This document shows positions 4,535-6,377 of a DNA stretch of 6,377 nucleotides, piece after piece. Position 1 is the stretch's first letter, and each line of letters opens with the position of its first letter. The notes under the pieces are model-generated. The model ran no database searches, was not told where the DNA came from, and was given only the letters and a program-made list of their open reading frames with translations. Source of the DNA: an uncultured Christensenellaceae bacterium (lineage in GTDB: Bacteria; Bacillota; Clostridia; Christensenellales; Christensenellaceae); the NCBI GenBank assembly GCA_934373295.1, contig CAKROK010000080.1, positions 1 to 6,377 on the forward strand. Direction: 5' to 3'. The translations under genes were made by a program, and so were the position numbers.

Positions 4535-5011
4535 TTATTTCTTGCGCGAGAAGAAGGACTTTTTCTTTTTGCTGTCGTCGTCTTCCTCTTCCGCCTCTTT
4601 TTCAAGCTCCGCCATCTTCGCCTTGTCCTCCGGCGTTATGACGAACTCTATAGCGCCTTTGGCGAATACCATCTCGTCGTCGTTAGGGCCGGTGGTGATG
4701 GTGACAAGATCCTCCTTGACCATCTTGACCTTGCCGAAGATACCGCCTATCGTGCGTACCTCATCGCCCGCCTTTATGGCGTCGAGCATCTGCTTCTGCT
4801 TCTTTTCACGTCTCTTTTGGGGGACTATCATTATGAGCACGAATACTATCATTATGCCGAATAGTATTATCATGCTCGTCCAGTTCTGCTGCTTTCCTCC
4901 GTTTGCGGCAGTATTGGACTGTGTTGTATCCTGCTGAGTTGTTTCCTGTGTAGTGTTTTGTGTCTGTGAGCTGCTGTCATTTCCTGCGCAGCTGAGCCAA
5001 TCTGAAGGCAT
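4535..5011 (-). CDS. yajC: YajC family preprotein translocase subunit, long form (first paralog)
   Basis: At 158 residues this YajC is longer than usual (about 85-115). Residues 11-43 form an extra Gln/Thr/Ser/Asn-rich segment before the membrane helix (44-63, WTSMIILFGIMIVFVLIMIV). Residues 125-158 add a charged tail, acidic then lysine-rich (EKEAEEEDDDSKKKK). The core is intact: PQKRREKKQKQML (64-76), AGDEVRTIGGIFGKVKMV (81-98) and FAKGAIEFV (116-124). The ATG follows AAAGGAG at 7-8 bases. It lies 83 bases downstream of tgt, but that gap has its own promoter (5060-5089), so it can be expressed with or without tgt. Cys8 in WLSCAG is not in a proper lipobox because no hydrophobic signal stretch comes before it. 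A role alongside SecDF is known for the family; division of labour between the two copies is unknown. Confidence 0.92.
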   Translation of the reverse strand: MPSDWLSCAGNDSSSQTQNTTQETTQQDTTQSNTAANGGKQQNWTSMIILFGIMIVFVLIMIVPQKRREKKQKQMLDAIKAGDEVRTIGGIFGKVKMVKEDLVTITTGPNDDEMVFAKGAIEFVITPEDKAKMAELEKEAEEEDDDSKKKKSFFSRKK

Positions 5012-5059
5012 TTGCTTTCTCCTTTATGTAAAAAATATTTTTCGACTTCCGTATCTTTT

Positions 5060-5089
5060 ATAATACATTACCCGATACCGTTTAGTCAA
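5060..5089 (-). promoter_or_regulatory. Internal promoter between tgt and yajC
   Basis: On the minus strand TTGACT (5089-5084) is followed after 18 bases by TATTAT (5065-5060). Transcription would begin near 5053, about 40 bases before the first yajC. It lies entirely in the gap after tgt. No terminator hairpin is seen in that gap, so read-through from tgt is also expected. Confidence 0.6.
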
Positions 5090-5094
5090 GCGTT

Positions 5095-6201
5095 TTAGAA
5101 ATTATAATCGGTCAAAAATTCCTTTTTAAACTCGGGATAATACCCGCCGATTATTGCCTCGCGAGCCTGCTCCATGAGGCGCACGGTATAGCGCACGTTG
5201 TGTATGGATATGAGCGTTCCCGCGAGTATCTCGTTGCTCTTTATGAGGTGACGGACGTATGCCCGCGTGAAGTTTCTGCATGTATAGCAGTCACACCCCT
5301 CCTGTATGGGCGTAAAATCTCTCGCAAAACCGTTATTTCTTACGACAGTTCTGCCATGGCGCGTAAACGCCGTGCCGTTTCTCGCGATGCGCGTCTGAAT
5401 GACGCAGTCGAACATATCCACGCCGCGCTCAACGCCCTCTAACAGACAGTCGAGCGTACCCACGCCCATTAAATACCTCGGCTTATTCTCCGAAAGATAG
5501 GGCATAAGCTCGTCCAACATCTCATACATCAGCTCTTTAGGCTCGCCCACGGACAAACCGCCTATCGCGTTTCCGGGGAAGTCCATCGAGTTTATTACCT
5601 TTGCGGACTCCTTCCTCAAATCGGCGTACATTCCGCCCTGTACGATGCCGAAAAGCGCCTGATCCTCCCGCGTTTTCGCCTTTTGGCACCTCTCTGCCCA
5701 GCGGTGCGTGCGGTTCATCGAGTTTACAATATAGCGTCTGTCCGCGGGATAGGGCGCACATTCGTCAAACGCCATTATGATATCTGCGCCGAGATCCTGC
5801 TCGACCTGTATCGCCTTTTCGGGCGTGAACACGTGGCGCGAGCCGTCGAGGTAGCTCTGAAAGCGAGCGCCCTCCTCCGTGAGCTTTCTCAATTTACCCA
5901 GGCTGAATACCTGAAATCCGCCCGAATCCGTGAGTATGGGCCTGTCCCAGTTCATGAATTTATGCAGGCCGCCCGCCTCCTTTATGAGGTCCTCGCCCGG
6001 ACGGAGGTACAGATGATACGTGTTTGAGAGCATTATCTGCGCGCCCGTCTCTTTGGTTTGCTCGGGCGTCATCGCCTTCATCGCCGCCTGCGTGCCGACG
6101 GGCATGTAAACGGGCGTCTTTATATCGCCGTGCGGAGTGTGCAGTATTCCGGCGCGTGCGCCTGTGTGCGGACACTTCGCTACAATTTCAAATTCAAACA
6201 T
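5095..6201 (-). CDS. tgt: tRNA-guanine transglycosylase (queuosine insertion)
   Basis: This 368-residue cytoplasmic enzyme exchanges guanine-34 in the anticodon of Asp, Asn, His and Tyr tRNAs for the queuine precursor preQ1. Visible catalytic and binding elements are DSGGFQVFSL (92-101) with D92, FDEC (145-148) with D146, GIVQGG (185-190), GGLSVGE (214-220) and the nucleophile D265 in MFDCV. The zinc site is C303, C305, C308 (CDCYTC) and H334 (SIHN), spaced as in the E. coli enzyme. After DCVI the usual Pro is Gln (Q269, CAG). The ATG at 6201 is chosen because AAAGGA lies 6 bases before it; the in-frame TTG at 6207 touches that site directly and has no room. It is the first gene of a minus-strand unit with two yajC genes downstream. 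No preQ1 riboswitch is visible in the 29-base leader. Confidence 0.96.
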   Translation of the reverse strand: MFEFEIVAKCPHTGARAGILHTPHGDIKTPVYMPVGTQAAMKAMTPEQTKETGAQIMLSNTYHLYLRPGEDLIKEAGGLHKFMNWDRPILTDSGGFQVFSLGKLRKLTEEGARFQSYLDGSRHVFTPEKAIQVEQDLGADIIMAFDECAPYPADRRYIVNSMNRTHRWAERCQKAKTREDQALFGIVQGGMYADLRKESAKVINSMDFPGNAIGGLSVGEPKELMYEMLDELMPYLSENKPRYLMGVGTLDCLLEGVERGVDMFDCVIQTRIARNGTAFTRHGRTVVRNNGFARDFTPIQEGCDCYTCRNFTRAYVRHLIKSNEILAGTLISIHNVRYTVRLMEQAREAIIGGYYPEFKKEFLTDYNF

Positions 6202-6236
6202 TTCCAATCCTTTCGCGTATACAAAATTACATTATA

Positions 6237-6265
6237 ATTATATAGTTTAGCGGCGGGAAAGTCAA
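6237..6265 (-). promoter_or_regulatory. Promoter of tgt
   Basis: On the minus strand TTGACT (6265-6260) is followed after exactly 17 bases by a consensus TATAAT (6242-6237). Transcription would start near 6230 and give a leader of about 29 bases, just long enough for the AAAGGA ribosome binding site. Repeat A copy 2 begins only 7 bases beyond the -35 box. Confidence 0.8.
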
Positions 6266-6272
6266 TTCAGCT

Positions 6273-6377
6273 TGCCCTACGATTATAAAGCGAGCTTGCC
6301 TATGACATGCGGCGCAGGTTTTCGCGGCCCGCGGCCGCAAAAACTAAGCCCGCCCGAGTCCCGCCCCCGCCTTCGGC
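6273..6377 (+). repeat. Dispersed repeat module A, copy 2 (cut by window end)
   Basis: The left flank 6273-6321 and right flank 6341-6356 match copy 1 (3606-3654 and 3706-3721) at 46 of 49 and 16 of 16 positions. The palindrome between them is GTTTTCGCGGCC (6318-6329), loop CGC, GGCCGCAAAAAC (6333-6344), with one C-A mismatch; it shares only its outer GTTT/AAAC with copy 1. A second palindrome begins at 6348 with the same GCCCGCCCG base as copy 1 and a different inside. The window ends at its apex (GCC TTC GGC, 6369-6377). The module lies immediately upstream of the tgt promoter. Confidence 0.82.

Noticed and set aside
4985..5011. Lipoprotein signal in the first YajC (WLSC with Cys8)
   Set aside because: There is no basic start and no hydrophobic stretch before the cysteine; the first hydrophobic segment is the membrane helix at 44-63.
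6202..6207. TTG start of tgt at 6207
   Set aside because: It directly abuts the ribosome binding site AAAGGA with no spacer; the ATG at 6201 is properly spaced.
6202..6236. preQ1 riboswitch ahead of tgt
   Set aside because: The leader is only about 29 bases, AT-rich, and shows no hairpin with the required A-rich tail.

Overview
The window looks like chromosome from a Gram-positive Firmicute, most likely a Clostridia (Eubacteriales) member. Support comes from a YacL-type membrane PIN-TRAM protein, AGGAGG-like ribosome binding sites, TTATAA/TTGACA-style sigma-A promoters, tight intrinsic terminators, and a tgt-yajC order that is widespread in bacteria. Nothing in the sequence fixes the genus.

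Layout from left to right. Positions 1-278 are non-coding and hold two dispersed repeat modules, here called C and B. A monocistronic ribokinase-family sugar kinase (353-1273, +) follows, with its own extended -10 promoter and a clear terminator. Next is a GNAT acetyltransferase (1439-1918, +). It runs head-on, with a 5-bp gap, into a small MazG-like protein with a four-cysteine insert (1924-2274, -). A YacL-like PIN-TRAM membrane protein (2435-3505, +; TTG start) is divergent from that small gene and has its own promoter and terminator. Positions 3546-4131 are a long non-coding stretch packed with palindromes and further copies of the repeats (A, then B, then C). From 4132 to 6265 there is a minus-strand block reading tgt, yajC, yajC. 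It has a promoter upstream of tgt, a second promoter between tgt and the first yajC, and a terminator after the second yajC. The window ends inside a second copy of repeat A, just upstream of the tgt promoter.

How the genes relate: Tgt inserts the queuosine precursor into tRNA, and YajC is the accessory subunit of the SecDF-YajC translocon. Their linkage is the familiar tgt-yajC linkage, but yajC is duplicated in tandem and no secD or secF follows. The other four genes look like unrelated single-gene units.

The most interesting content is non-coding. Three repeat modules (A, B, C) each occur twice, in every long intergenic space and always outside the promoters and terminators. Module A keeps its flanks almost unchanged (46 of 49 positions on the left side, 16 of 16 on the right), while the palindromes between and after the flanks have different sequences that still fold. 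That pattern of fixed frame and interchangeable hairpin suggests a modular, hairpin-bearing mobile or structural repeat family. Whether it is already described cannot be decided from this window.
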